The notes below the pieces were generated by a model that made no database searches, was not told the DNA's origin, and saw only the letters and a list, made by a program, of their open reading frames with translations. Positions 44,224 through 53,469 of a stretch of 64,000 nt of DNA are shown here, piece after piece (positions within the stretch are counted from its first letter, which is position 1; every line of letters begins with the position of its first letter). The DNA is taken from positions 13,709 to 77,708 of the forward strand of contig NW_004440193.1 in the NCBI RefSeq assembly GCF_000330505.1, written 5' to 3'. This DNA is from Entamoeba invadens IP1 (Eukaryota; Evosea; Mastigamoebida; Endamoebidae). The translations under genes were made by a program, and so were the position numbers.

Positions 44224-46192
44224 TCAATTTGAAAGCGGGTGGATTGGAGTGACTGGCTTTTGCTCCCAAAATATGTCGGACACTTTCTTTGTCGAGTTCT
44301 CACAAACTAGGAGATACAATTTTCGCTTCACCACGGACGACGCAATGATGGTATAGATCTCAAGCGCCTTCTGCTTTTTTGTGAAGTTCTTGTCTATAAA
44401 TGTGTTGAGCTGTGTTTTCCATTTGTCGATATCATCACCAAACTCGTACTCAACTGAAATGTCCTCGATTGCAGTTGTCACATTGTTCCACAGTAACATG
44501 AATTGATCTTGTTTGAGACGCGGATACAACTTCTGAATGATCTCTAAACCTTTGTTGTACTCGGCTACGACCTTTGCTTTGTTCTCCTCAAGAGTGTCAT
44601 CTAAGGTGCCATTCCCATACACCCCAATATGCTTGATCAGTTTGAAGACTCTGCTATATGTATGAAGAGGTGTCGCTTGTTTATAGTCCTCGATACAGAA
44701 AGTAAGAAGGGTTGTCAGCACCGCCTTTCTATTTTCTCTGTTCTTCTTCCCAAGAAAATCGTAAGCCCCTCCTTCTGAACTAAATTTCTGTTTTTCGCCC
44801 TGAATGCGAGAGGATGACTCAAAACACTTTGTCTCGGTTTTTGATGAGAACCAAGGGAAGCACGACGTCACATCAATGGAAACATTGATTTTGGGACTCT
44901 CATCACCAAAGAGAGGGTCTTCGCTGTCTTCATCCTCCATAATAGACATCAGTGCGACGGGAGCCGAGAGTTGGAGTGGATTGGAGAGGAACGATCTTGA
45001 AAGAAGGGAAAGTGGTGGTGTCTGTGTGATGAGTAAAAGAAGTGTTACCGCACAGTGGAAGTCGATTGTGTTGTGTTCTTTGAGTAAGTAAACGATATTG
45101 TCGCAAAGTCTGTTGTTTTCGCCAAGGGGGAGAATTGGCACTATCAAGCAATGGGAAATAAGGGCGAGGAATTGAGTTGGGAACTTTGATAAATAGAGGT
45201 GAATTAAGAATTGGAGGCAGTCGACTTTCTTTGGAGTTGTTGCTGTAGCGGAGATGAAAGCTGGGAGGATGTGTGGGTATATCATTTTGTCGAAAAGGGA
45301 ATATGTCAAAGTGTCTGGGTATGGTGGTGGCAGTGTCAGTAAGTCGGTCAAAAAGTAAATGTCATCGATCATGATTTGGAGAGTAGTGGGAAGGGAGTGG
45401 ACATGTCTGAGTATTAAAGTGAATAAGTGTGGGTAGAAGTGTGATCTTGAATATTCGAGATAATACGCGTTAAAAGCTTTGTCGGTAGTGAACGCAGTGA
45501 ATTGGAGGATGATGTTTCGTGCGTGAGAGACAACCATTGAGTCTTTGTGACTCAACAAAAGAACAGCCTCACTTAAAATCGGACATGTGTTCGTCTGATG
45601 ATTATAAAAGAATTGAAGTGTGTCATCAGTCAATCGCAAAGAAATACTTTTGAGCATCGAAACATAAGGAGATATGATATCGTCGTCGTTTCTGTCGATG
45701 GGAAGGTTAAGTATAGTGTCGATGTTTGTTTGACTGAGTAAGAAATCTATGTGTAAGAATAGAGAAGAATGATAGACTTATAAAACGCAGACTACAGACG
45801 TTATCAAAGGAAATAGTGGTAATGTAACAGAAGATACAAACAGAGAAAATTTGTCTGCTTAATGTTCTCGACGAGAATGGCGAAGCATTGGAGAAACTGG
45901 AGAGTAGCTGGTTTCTTTCCTTTTTTTACTATGTCGACGATGACGGGAAAAAGATTATCGTCGAGGAAAGCGTCGGTAATACCTTGATTGTGTTTGTCGC
46001 CCCAAACCAACATTTCCACGGTGTCCCGCATTGCGTTGAGATGGACTTGGATGTCTTTTTGTGGTGTTGTGAGAATTTGTCCGAGAACACTGTAAGTCAC
46101 AATTAGTTGAATAAGACGAAATACAATACAAACTGCATTTTTTTCTCATTGAAGCGCTTTGAGTTGTCTTCTTTCTTTTCACGAGAAAACAT
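44224..46192 (-). CDS. CLEC16A: CLEC16A/FPL-domain endolysosomal traffic protein
   Basis: Spliced 609-aa protein: exon 1 46192-46134, exon 2 46089-45842, exon 3 45746-44224; introns GTTTGTAT...TTACAG and GTTTGTAT...CACATAG. Splicing restores the FPL domain: LVWGDKHNQGITDAFLDDNL, FAILVENIKQTNFLYFLLS, and SMLKSISLRLTDDTLQFFYN. These match the conserved CLEC16A/GOP-1 start. The remainder is helical-repeat-like with few motifs, as in the family. CLEC16A acts in mitophagy and late endosome maturation in animals; here an endolysosomal role is inferred. Confidence 0.88.
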
Positions 46193-46378
46193 AATCAATT
46201 TACAGTTTCAAAGAATTTTTAAAAGGAAATCTTATTGGATATAAAAAGAGTCAAAAATTGAAAAAAATTTCAAAACCAAAAAATTCAAAACAACACCAAA
46301 ATATCATTTATGGTATTGATGGAGTTCTTGGGCGGAAAAATGTTATAAAAAACATAATAACTCGAAAAGATAAAAAGA

Positions 46379-47221
46379 ATGACTCTGGTGAATGAGTCGA
46401 CTATAGTCGATTGTCCTGATGAAACCACTGTTTTACAACTCGACCTTAATGCAGACACCGCAACAGATATAGAGGAACAAGACTCGACCCTCATACTCGA
46501 CATCACTAAAGAGAAAAAACGGATGGAACGGGAGGAAAACAACCGTCTCAAAACACTTGGGATCAGAAAACGACTTCCTCGAGCATGTAAAGGTGCACCA
46601 ATGCCAAGGTTCAGTGAGTCATCTTTTGCTCAAAAAGAACAGATCACAAAAGATGGTGTGAAACAAGCTTTAAATAAAGTGTCAAAGAAGTTGAAACAAA
46701 AAGACACAAAAATTGTGAAAGCGCCAAAGGGTGAGGTTATTTATAAGAAAAAGAAGAAAAGCAATTTGAAGAAGACAGACAATGAGAACACAACTGAAAG
46801 TACTGAATCTAAAGAAATGTCAGAAGAATCTAATCAAGAAATAGCAGAAGAAAAAGGAACGAAAGGTGAAGAAGCAAAACAGCTCAAACGAAGCACGTTA
46901 GAACCAAAGAAATTTAAGAAGCCTGCAAAACTGAGTGTTTCTTTCAAGTCATACAAATCTTCAAAACGATCTGAAGAACCAAAGGTAACAGAAAGTAATA
47001 CTAAAACAGCAAGTTGGCAATATTTTGATCAAAATTGGGTCGATTTTGGGTCTGAAGACTCCGCAAGGATCGAGAATGAATATAAACAACTCGTTGACCA
47101 CCCCAAGTGGACCAAAGTTATTTTGCAAATTGGAGACAACAAGATCAGATTCAACTTCAAACAAATGTTGCAAACTGGAAAGGACAAGATACCGAAGAGT
47201 ATCAAAAGAACGCTTATTTGA
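46379..47221 (+). CDS. WWE-domain protein with long charged N terminus
   Basis: 280 aa, single exon. Residues 1-205 are Lys/Glu/Ser-rich and disordered. The C-terminal 70 residues form a WWE domain: WQYFDQNWVDFGSEDSARIE, then LVDHPKWTKVILQIGDNKI and FNFKQMLQTG. WWE domains bind ADP-ribose or poly(ADP-ribose) units and occur in ubiquitin ligases and PARPs. Neither a RING/HECT nor PARP catalytic domain is present, so this could be a reader or adaptor. Nuclear targeting is suggested by Lys-rich runs (KKKKKSNLKK). Confidence 0.8.
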   Translation: MTLVNESTIVDCPDETTVLQLDLNADTATDIEEQDSTLILDITKEKKRMEREENNRLKTLGIRKRLPRACKGAPMPRFSESSFAQKEQITKDGVKQALNKVSKKLKQKDTKIVKAPKGEVIYKKKKKSNLKKTDNENTTESTESKEMSEESNQEIAEEKGTKGEEAKQLKRSTLEPKKFKKPAKLSVSFKSYKSSKRSEEPKVTESNTKTASWQYFDQNWVDFGSEDSARIENEYKQLVDHPKWTKVILQIGDNKIRFNFKQMLQTGKDKIPKSIKRTLI

Positions 47222-47394
47222 TTTTGGTGTGTATGTTATGGATTCTTTTTTTGACTTTTTCAATGGGTATGGGGAGTGCGTCTATTTATGGTGTAGACAC
47301 ACACTTCAACACAAGATGGCTTAGAAAGAAAGGGAATAGTTTTGTCAAACTATTGTATAGTATTAGTATAGTTATCCACTAATTCATCTGGGGG

Positions 47395-47401
47395 TATAAA
47401 A
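47395..47401 (+). promoter_or_regulatory. TATA box of MTA/SAH nucleosidase
   Basis: TATAAAA inside GGGTATAAAACCC, 40 nt before the ATG at 47435. Confidence 0.45.
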
Positions 47402-47434
47402 CCCTACAATTGACTTCATCTGGATTAAGAACCG

Positions 47435-48130
47435 ATGAGAGTAGGTGTACTCACCCCAATGGCAGAAGAACTTGAGGCGGTCTGTCGAGTCTTTCCAAAC
47501 TGCGAAAAGAAAGAGAAAAACGGATTCGTTTATTATGAGACACGTTTACAAACCAATGAAGTGATTGTTTTTCAGTGCGGAGTCGGGAAGGTGAACGCAG
47601 CCGTTGCTGTGTCGATATTAAAGTACGAATTCCAGGTGGACATTGTTATTAACTCGGGGTGTGCTGGTGGAGCCCTTCCGGAACAAAAAGTCCTTGACAT
47701 AGTCATTGGGACCGAGTTGGTCTATACTGACGTGGATATTACCCCTCTTGGATACAAATATGGACAAATCTGCGACGAACCGATGTACTGGAAAACCGAC
47801 GATAAACTTATGGCTGTTGCAAGAGATGCGACAAAGGACGTATCAAACGTCTGCTATGGTATAATTGGGACTTCGGATGCATTCTGCACCAAACCAAAAA
47901 TCGAAGAGATGCAGAGCAAATTTGAGCGGAAGGTGGCATGCACAGAGATGGAAGGGTGTGGTGTGGCACACGCATGCACTAAACTCGGGATCAAGTTTTT
48001 GGTCATCCGATCGCTTTCTGATGTCCCTTCTGCAAACGCGGAGAACCATATTGAGTATAGGGTGTTTGTCATCCAAGCTGTCGAGAACATTGCGAAAGTC
48101 CTTTTCAACATCATTTCTAAGTTAAATTAA
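47435..48130 (+). CDS. 5'-methylthioadenosine/S-adenosylhomocysteine nucleosidase
   Basis: 231 aa, single exon. Conserved features of bacterial MTAN are present: MAEE with catalytic Glu12, GVGKVNAA (49-56), SGCAGG (74-79), TEMEG with Glu173 (purine and ribose binding), and SLSD with catalytic Asp196. These match Glu12, Glu174 and Asp197 of the E. coli enzyme. It cleaves adenine from MTA and SAH, clearing methylation by-products; the window also encodes SAM-dependent methyltransferases (Trm9- and PEMT-like). The family is bacterial and plant; lateral transfer into the amoeba is likely. Length matches. Confidence 0.93.
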   Translation: MRVGVLTPMAEELEAVCRVFPNCEKKEKNGFVYYETRLQTNEVIVFQCGVGKVNAAVAVSILKYEFQVDIVINSGCAGGALPEQKVLDIVIGTELVYTDVDITPLGYKYGQICDEPMYWKTDDKLMAVARDATKDVSNVCYGIIGTSDAFCTKPKIEEMQSKFERKVACTEMEGCGVAHACTKLGIKFLVIRSLSDVPSANAENHIEYRVFVIQAVENIAKVLFNIISKLN

Positions 48131-48180
48131 AGTCAATTGAGTCGTTCCACTTTTTTTTTCTCAAGAAACTTGAAAGTCAA

Positions 48181-48324
48181 ATGTTCCCTATTAAAGTTGA
48201 CCCAGTCCAACTCTCCCTCGACTTCGAAGACCTCCCGCAATCCCCACAACAACAACAACAATCGCCACCATCTTCACAACTACAAACGAACCGACAAAGC
48301 TCACAACAATTGCAACCATTTTAG
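48181..48324 (+). CDS. Small Pro/Gln-rich protein (possible)
   Basis: 47-codon frame starting MFPIKVDPVQLSLDFEDLP, then Gln- and Pro-rich (SPQQQQQSPPSSQ) and ending QPF. Its GC content is well above the AT-rich DNA on both sides, which is why it is listed, but no homologue is recognised and its small size leaves it uncertain. It lies just 3' of the nucleosidase and 147 bp from the convergent PFK gene. Confidence 0.35.
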   Translation: MFPIKVDPVQLSLDFEDLPQSPQQQQQSPPSSQLQTNRQSSQQLQPF

Positions 48325-48471
48325 TGTGTTTGGGTTTCTTGTATACAAACCTCTAAAAAGAAAAAGTTACTCTAATTACAATAAAATATGTTTTATAGTT
48401 AAATATAGTTATTACTACGTGTTTTACCTTAGTAATAAATTACTAGATTACTAATAGTTAAAAAAACTGAT

Positions 48472-50106
48472 TTAATTCTGTTCGAGGAGCAATGTCTTTG
48501 GTGGCTGATCGGAAACTTCAGCAGGACCATAGTACTGAACAGCACCTGGGAAGGCATAATCCTCAGCAAGGGCCCAAGCTTCTCTTTTCGACTCGTAATA
48601 TTTGAATGGCTTTCCATTCAGCTCGACAAGAGCTTTTTGGATGACAGGCTTGAGTGAGCCGTTTCTTTGTTCCATGTTCATCATGACTGTCAATGGCACA
48701 CCACCACAGATCCATTCAGTGGATGGGCCCTTCAATCCAGAGATGCAACAGATTTGTCCCGTCTTCTTATAAGCAGCAAGGATGAAGGAAGTGTAGCCAA
48801 GAGCATAACAGTAGGTGGCATCAAAGTTGGTTGGGAAAGCACATCTTCCTTCATAACCGAAGAAGTGATGAACTGGGGTGAATGGCACTTTAGAACCTCT
48901 TCTCTTTAATTCGTTCTTAATAATACCAGAGACAAAGGTTTCAGTCTCAATGGCAGAGACATTCACATTGCCATGTGGATCTCTGTCTAACAACAATTGT
49001 TTGGCAATGTTGTCTGGGAGTCCTGAGAACACTTCACCCATCTCCTTTGGGATGTGTTCAATGACAAAAGCTTTTTGTTGAGCAAATTCAGTCAACTTGG
49101 CATACTCTTCCTTTTTATGAGCAAGGAGATCATTCAACTGCTCAATGAGAACTTTAACTTCTGGAATAAACTCAAGAAGACCTTCTGGAATCAAAACAAC
49201 ACCAAAGTTTAATCCATCTTGGCTTCTCTTGACAACTAAGTCGGTCAATTTGTTTGCAATTTGATTGACAGTCATCTTCTTGGCTTCAACTTCTTCTGAG
49301 ACGATAGCATATGTTGGTTGTGCTTGGAGGGAAGCTTCAAGAGCAATATGTGAAGCACTTCTTCCCATCAACTTGATGAAATGCCAATACTTTCTTGATG
49401 AAATGGCATCTCTTTCAATGTTTCCAATTGACTCGGAATAAGTCTTGCAGGCGGTATCAAACCCAAAGGAGACTTCAATGTACTCGTTCTTCAAATCACC
49501 ATCAATAGTCTTTGGAACACCAACAAAGACACATTTGCTGTTCTTGGCAGCAAAGTACTCGGCGAGTAAAGCACAGTTAGTGTTGGAATCATCACCACCA
49601 ACTACGATCAAGGCATCGAGTTCAAGAGCAGAAATGTTCTTGAATGCGGTAGCAAACTGTTCGTCGGTTTCAATCTTTGTTCTGCCAGAGCCAACGATAT
49701 CAAAGCCACCCATATTACGGTATTTGTCAATCAACTCTGAAGTGATCTCAATGTACTCATTCTTCAAGATTCCACCAGCACCACACTTGAAGCCAAAGAG
49801 CTTGTTCTCCTTGTTCCCTTTCATAAGACCATCATAAAGACCAGCAACGACATTGTGTCCACCAGCAGCAGGTCCACCAGAAAGAATAAACCCACATCTC
49901 ATTTTTCTGTGAATCTCCTCGGACTTTCCTGCAGCAAGCTTGGCAGCTGGGAGACCATAAGTGTGTTTGAAGAGCTCGGAAAGCTCCTTCTGATCGACTT
50001 TCGACTGAGTCTTTGGTCCATCTTCAACAATCACGTTGTCAATATCGACAATGTGCTTGGGAAGAACTGGCTGATATTTCAGTCTTAGTGTGTGGAGTGC
50101 TGACAT
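48472..50106 (-). CDS. Pyrophosphate-dependent 6-phosphofructokinase (60-kDa type)
   Basis: 544 aa, single exon, strongly biased codon use typical of a highly expressed gene. It phosphorylates fructose 6-phosphate using PPi in place of ATP in the cytosol, a hallmark of Entamoeba glycolysis. Motifs: GGPAAGG (77-83), GGDDSNTN (170-177; the second Asp marks PPi rather than ATP use), PKTIDGDL (198-205) with catalytic TID, MGRSASH (247-253) and YEGRCAFPTNFD near the C terminus. Length matches the large PPi-PFK of the genus. Confidence 0.95.
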   Translation of the reverse strand: MSALHTLRLKYQPVLPKHIVDIDNVIVEDGPKTQSKVDQKELSELFKHTYGLPAAKLAAGKSEEIHRKMRCGFILSGGPAAGGHNVVAGLYDGLMKGNKENKLFGFKCGAGGILKNEYIEITSELIDKYRNMGGFDIVGSGRTKIETDEQFATAFKNISALELDALIVVGGDDSNTNCALLAEYFAAKNSKCVFVGVPKTIDGDLKNEYIEVSFGFDTACKTYSESIGNIERDAISSRKYWHFIKLMGRSASHIALEASLQAQPTYAIVSEEVEAKKMTVNQIANKLTDLVVKRSQDGLNFGVVLIPEGLLEFIPEVKVLIEQLNDLLAHKKEEYAKLTEFAQQKAFVIEHIPKEMGEVFSGLPDNIAKQLLLDRDPHGNVNVSAIETETFVSGIIKNELKRRGSKVPFTPVHHFFGYEGRCAFPTNFDATYCYALGYTSFILAAYKKTGQICCISGLKGPSTEWICGGVPLTVMMNMEQRNGSLKPVIQKALVELNGKPFKYYESKREAWALAEDYAFPGAVQYYGPAEVSDQPPKTLLLEQN

Positions 50107-50657
50107 TATTTCTGAATAGAAAGAACATCTTACCGCCCCTTTTTATGTAGCAACTGATCAGCACTATGTGGCGTTGTGTAATCTTCTATATGAAACTATT
50201 AATGTGTTATTCTTTTTATTATTCCTTGGTACACCCATTATATCTTCAGAGAATACTATTGGCTATTTTCTTATTTCTTTTTTATTTCCTCAAAAACTAG
50301 AAGATCAATGAATTTGAAAGAACCAAGTTTATCATTTTTTTTAACTTTTTTCACAAAAAATGTAATTTTTAGTTGGATTATTGTGTTGTTTTCGTTTAAT
50401 AATAACTTTATTTTTAAAAAATGGTATTGAATGCGATCGAAAAAAGAACAGGGTTTTTGAAAAAACAAATGCTATCTCCATATAGTATTATAACTATTTA
50501 TTGTTAAACCAACGTGGAAATATTTTGTTAATTATGACTAAACAGTTTATGAGACAAATAGAATTTGGAATTAATAAATGTATTAGAATAATAAAACGGT
50601 TGTTGAACACAGAGTTGTGTGATAGAAAGAGAAACCTATAATAAATAACAAAAATAA
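50107..50657. other. Intergenic region
   Basis: PFK promoter side and the 3' end of the LRR gene. On the minus strand a TATA-like CATAAAAAGGGG lies about 30 nt before the PFK start. Nothing else is recognised. Confidence 0.45.
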
Positions 50658-51953
50658 TTATATCGTCTTTTTAAAGGCGTTTGGAAGGTCGAGTGTGACT
50701 GTTGTACCAAACAAAGAGCCTTCACCAAAACTTGTTCCCGGTGGGAATTCAATGGTTTTGAGAAGCTTGCACCCAGCAAATGCGGCATCGCCAACACTTT
50801 GAAAGACTGAAGGGAGTGCGACACGAGAAAGGGAGGAGCAGTATTGAAACGCGTTGTCTTGGATTGAAAAGAGAGAAAGGGGGAGGACAAGTTCTGAGAG
50901 GCGTACACACGCAAAGAATGTGACTGCTTTGATGAACGCAATTTTAGTGTTTTCTCTGAACACTGCGGAGTTGAGAGACTCGCACTTATAAAAAGCACCA
51001 ACGTCGACTAAACTGACCGAACTTGGTATTTTCACATTTCTAAGGAACGCACAGTTCTCGAAACACCCTGCTTTGATCTCCTCGAGACAATTAGGGAACT
51101 CAATTTCGACCAATTTTGAACAGTCTTTGAAAGCATTGTTTCCAAAAGAGGAAACAGAGGATGGGATATAGATGTGTTCCAAGTTGCGACAATTCTCGAA
51201 TGTGTGATTTGGGATCTTCTTCATCCCTTTGCCCACAAGCGCTATTTGTAAATTGGAACAATTGAGGAAGCACCCTTCATCCATAGAAAATATTGAATCT
51301 GGAATTTGGATTGAGGTAAGGGCATAACACGACGAGAAAGCACATTCCCCAAGAAATTGCACAGACTCCGGGATATCCACTTTGTTTAAAAGAATACATT
51401 CATTAAAACACCGATGTGCGATAGTAACAAGGGATGTTGGTAATGAGAGGGTTGTCAAGTAGCGACACGACGAGAAGCAATACCCTTCAAGACTTGTGAT
51501 GTAAGTCGGCACTTCAAACGAATCGAAGAGCATTTGTTGATAACAGAAACTCCCAATGGTCTTTGCAGGCATTGAAAGCGCAAGTTTTTTGTCGGTTCTG
51601 TCTTTTCGGTTATAGACGACATTGGTGTACTTCTTCCCATCGTTCAACCTTTTCACATAATCGTTGTACGACACCGGATACGACACAACAAACATCTCAA
51701 TACTGGGAAGTTCTTCGTCGTCTTCTTCATACAAGTGGAGTGTTTCGATGTTTGGGAATAAATTGAAATTGGAGATCGATATTGGGTTGAAGTGGAATTG
51801 CTGTGTCAAATCAACGTACTTCTTACAAACAGTCATCATTGTTAAATAGTCTTCTTCACTTTCAAAGTATTTTGAGACGATCATCATGGAATATCTGTCC
51901 AATTTGCTCATTGCTATTGAAGTCTTCCTTTTCAAGTTTGATTCTCTTTGCAT
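50658..51953 (-). CDS. BspA-like leucine-rich repeat protein
   Basis: 431 aa, single exon. After an N-terminal helical region (about 1-75) that is common in Entamoeba BspA proteins, about ten LRR_5-type repeats of 23 residues run from about 130 to 420, each of the form x-IPxSVxxLGxxAFxxCxxL (CFSSCRYLTTLSLPTSL, CAFSSCYALTSIQIPDSI and so on). No signal peptide is visible, although family members reach the surface. They are thought to aid adhesion; the gene family is greatly expanded in the genus. Lateral transfer from bacteria is the accepted origin. Confidence 0.93.
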   Translation of the reverse strand: MQRESNLKRKTSIAMSKLDRYSMMIVSKYFESEEDYLTMMTVCKKYVDLTQQFHFNPISISNFNLFPNIETLHLYEEDDEELPSIEMFVVSYPVSYNDYVKRLNDGKKYTNVVYNRKDRTDKKLALSMPAKTIGSFCYQQMLFDSFEVPTYITSLEGYCFSSCRYLTTLSLPTSLVTIAHRCFNECILLNKVDIPESVQFLGECAFSSCYALTSIQIPDSIFSMDEGCFLNCSNLQIALVGKGMKKIPNHTFENCRNLEHIYIPSSVSSFGNNAFKDCSKLVEIEFPNCLEEIKAGCFENCAFLRNVKIPSSVSLVDVGAFYKCESLNSAVFRENTKIAFIKAVTFFACVRLSELVLPLSLFSIQDNAFQYCSSLSRVALPSVFQSVGDAAFAGCKLLKTIEFPPGTSFGEGSLFGTTVTLDLPNAFKKTI

Positions 51954-52179
51954 TTAATTGAATCAATTATATATAACTTTGTATTATTTATTTTATTATA
52001 TTATTATTCGTATTCAATAAAAAGTTATTCTATAAGATGGTTCTTGCTATTATTGCTTTTTCTTTGTCTGAATCGTAAAAACACATATTAGAATATCTGA
52101 ATAGATGGAGCAAAATATATATAACATTGAATTATTACTCAACTATGGAAAGTAAACAAAACACTAAACAATAAAAGAC

Positions 52180-52920
52180 TTAATCAGTCGCTTCTGCTAC
52201 TTCTATTATAATAGATATCAGTGCGTCCCGATATTGAATACGTAGACTCTCTCCCTTTGTGAGGTAGAGTCGTGCCTCATCAAGATAAGGACCAACTACC
52301 TTGAGGAGAGTGTCAGTCATGACTTTGGTTTCGACAGCTTTTCTCGACGAAATTCCTGGGAAATATTGGACAGACTTTTTGAAAACATCAGTGGGCGATC
52401 CAATAACCTCAAGGCTACCGTCAGACTTCGATTTAAATGTAGTGGTTTGTTGATTGAGTCGAGAAACTGTTTTTATGATTGATATTAAATCCTTTGTTGC
52501 AAATGCTATTGTTGCATCTGCTCGAGTTTTGGGTTCCAAAAGTGTTAAATCATTTGTTGCGTAAGTGATATTGAGTTTTGACGACACTTTGATGTTGTTG
52601 GGTCTTATGGTTGTAAGCTTGATAGTCTCCCCAGTCAAAGTGATATTGAGGGAACTGCCAACCCCAGACACTGAGCATAAAAAGTCGCACAAAAATGCTT
52701 TTTTTATTACGGCTACTACATTTCTGCTTGAGACGAAGTGTGAGAAGTACTCTTTTTCGACAGCTACAGAAAGGATTGCTTCTTGGGAACCAACTTTAAA
52801 GTAAACGCCATCAGTTGAAAACAATATGGAGAGGGTCTCCGCTTCTAATTTTTTAAAAACGCGGAATAGTTCAACAAATGTTGTGGCGTTTTCAATAGAG
52901 CCTTGGAAGATGTGTGGCAT
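52180..52920 (-). CDS. PCNA: PCNA-type sliding clamp (divergent)
   Basis: 246 aa from the ATG at 52920. The size and two-lobed beta pattern fit a PCNA monomer: FVELFRVFKKLEAETLSILFSTDGVYFKV at the start of lobe 1, NITLTGETIKLTTIRPNN before the interdomain region, and LLKVVGPYLDEARLYLTKGESLRIQYRD in lobe 2. PCNA normally ends with a conserved LAPKIEDE-type tail; here it is IIIEVAEATD, and the connector loop is also unlike canonical PCNA. It may be a second, specialised clamp, or a Rad9/Hus1-type subunit. Confidence 0.68.
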   Translation of the reverse strand: MPHIFQGSIENATTFVELFRVFKKLEAETLSILFSTDGVYFKVGSQEAILSVAVEKEYFSHFVSSRNVVAVIKKAFLCDFLCSVSGVGSSLNITLTGETIKLTTIRPNNIKVSSKLNITYATNDLTLLEPKTRADATIAFATKDLISIIKTVSRLNQQTTTFKSKSDGSLEVIGSPTDVFKKSVQYFPGISSRKAVETKVMTDTLLKVVGPYLDEARLYLTKGESLRIQYRDALISIIIEVAEATD

Positions 52921-53469
52921 TGTCAAGAATTCTAAGTGCTACTCTTTCTAAAAAAAGTTTTTATTAAAACTTTTTATTATATTCTTATTATATGTCATAC
53001 CATTACAAATTGTATCATATTAATTAATTTCTTTTATTATTTAGTTTAAAATAATAGACTCACTTTTTTTAATTCTATTTGTGGATAAAAAGAGATAAAA
53101 CACAATATACTCAGAGTTAAATATCGGAAGTATCAAAATGTCAAACAATTAAAAAAATAGACTATTTTATAAATATTATTTAATTTGAAAAAGTTTCATT
53201 TCCGATAAAATGAAGTACAGAGCAATATGGTGATGATCAGGGTTTTCGATAAAAAACGGAAAATAGATGAAAAAAGGAAGAAGAGTGAGTAAAATAAAGA
53301 GAATGTGTGGTTGGGAAGTTGCAAAAAAAATTAAGAATGAAAAGACAATGAAAAGTGATGTGAAACGATGTAAGAAAACACTTGGAGTACAACGAAGACG
53401 TAGACAGATCGTCGGTGGAAAAAAAAGGGTTTTGTATGGAAAATTGAGATCAAAAAATCAAACAGTAAT
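52921..53469. other. Intergenic region between divergent genes
   Basis: AT-rich near the clamp gene; from about 53267 it becomes purine-rich up to the CHD ATG and has an open frame with Lys/Arg-rich translation, probably a leader or uORF rather than a gene. Confidence 0.45.
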
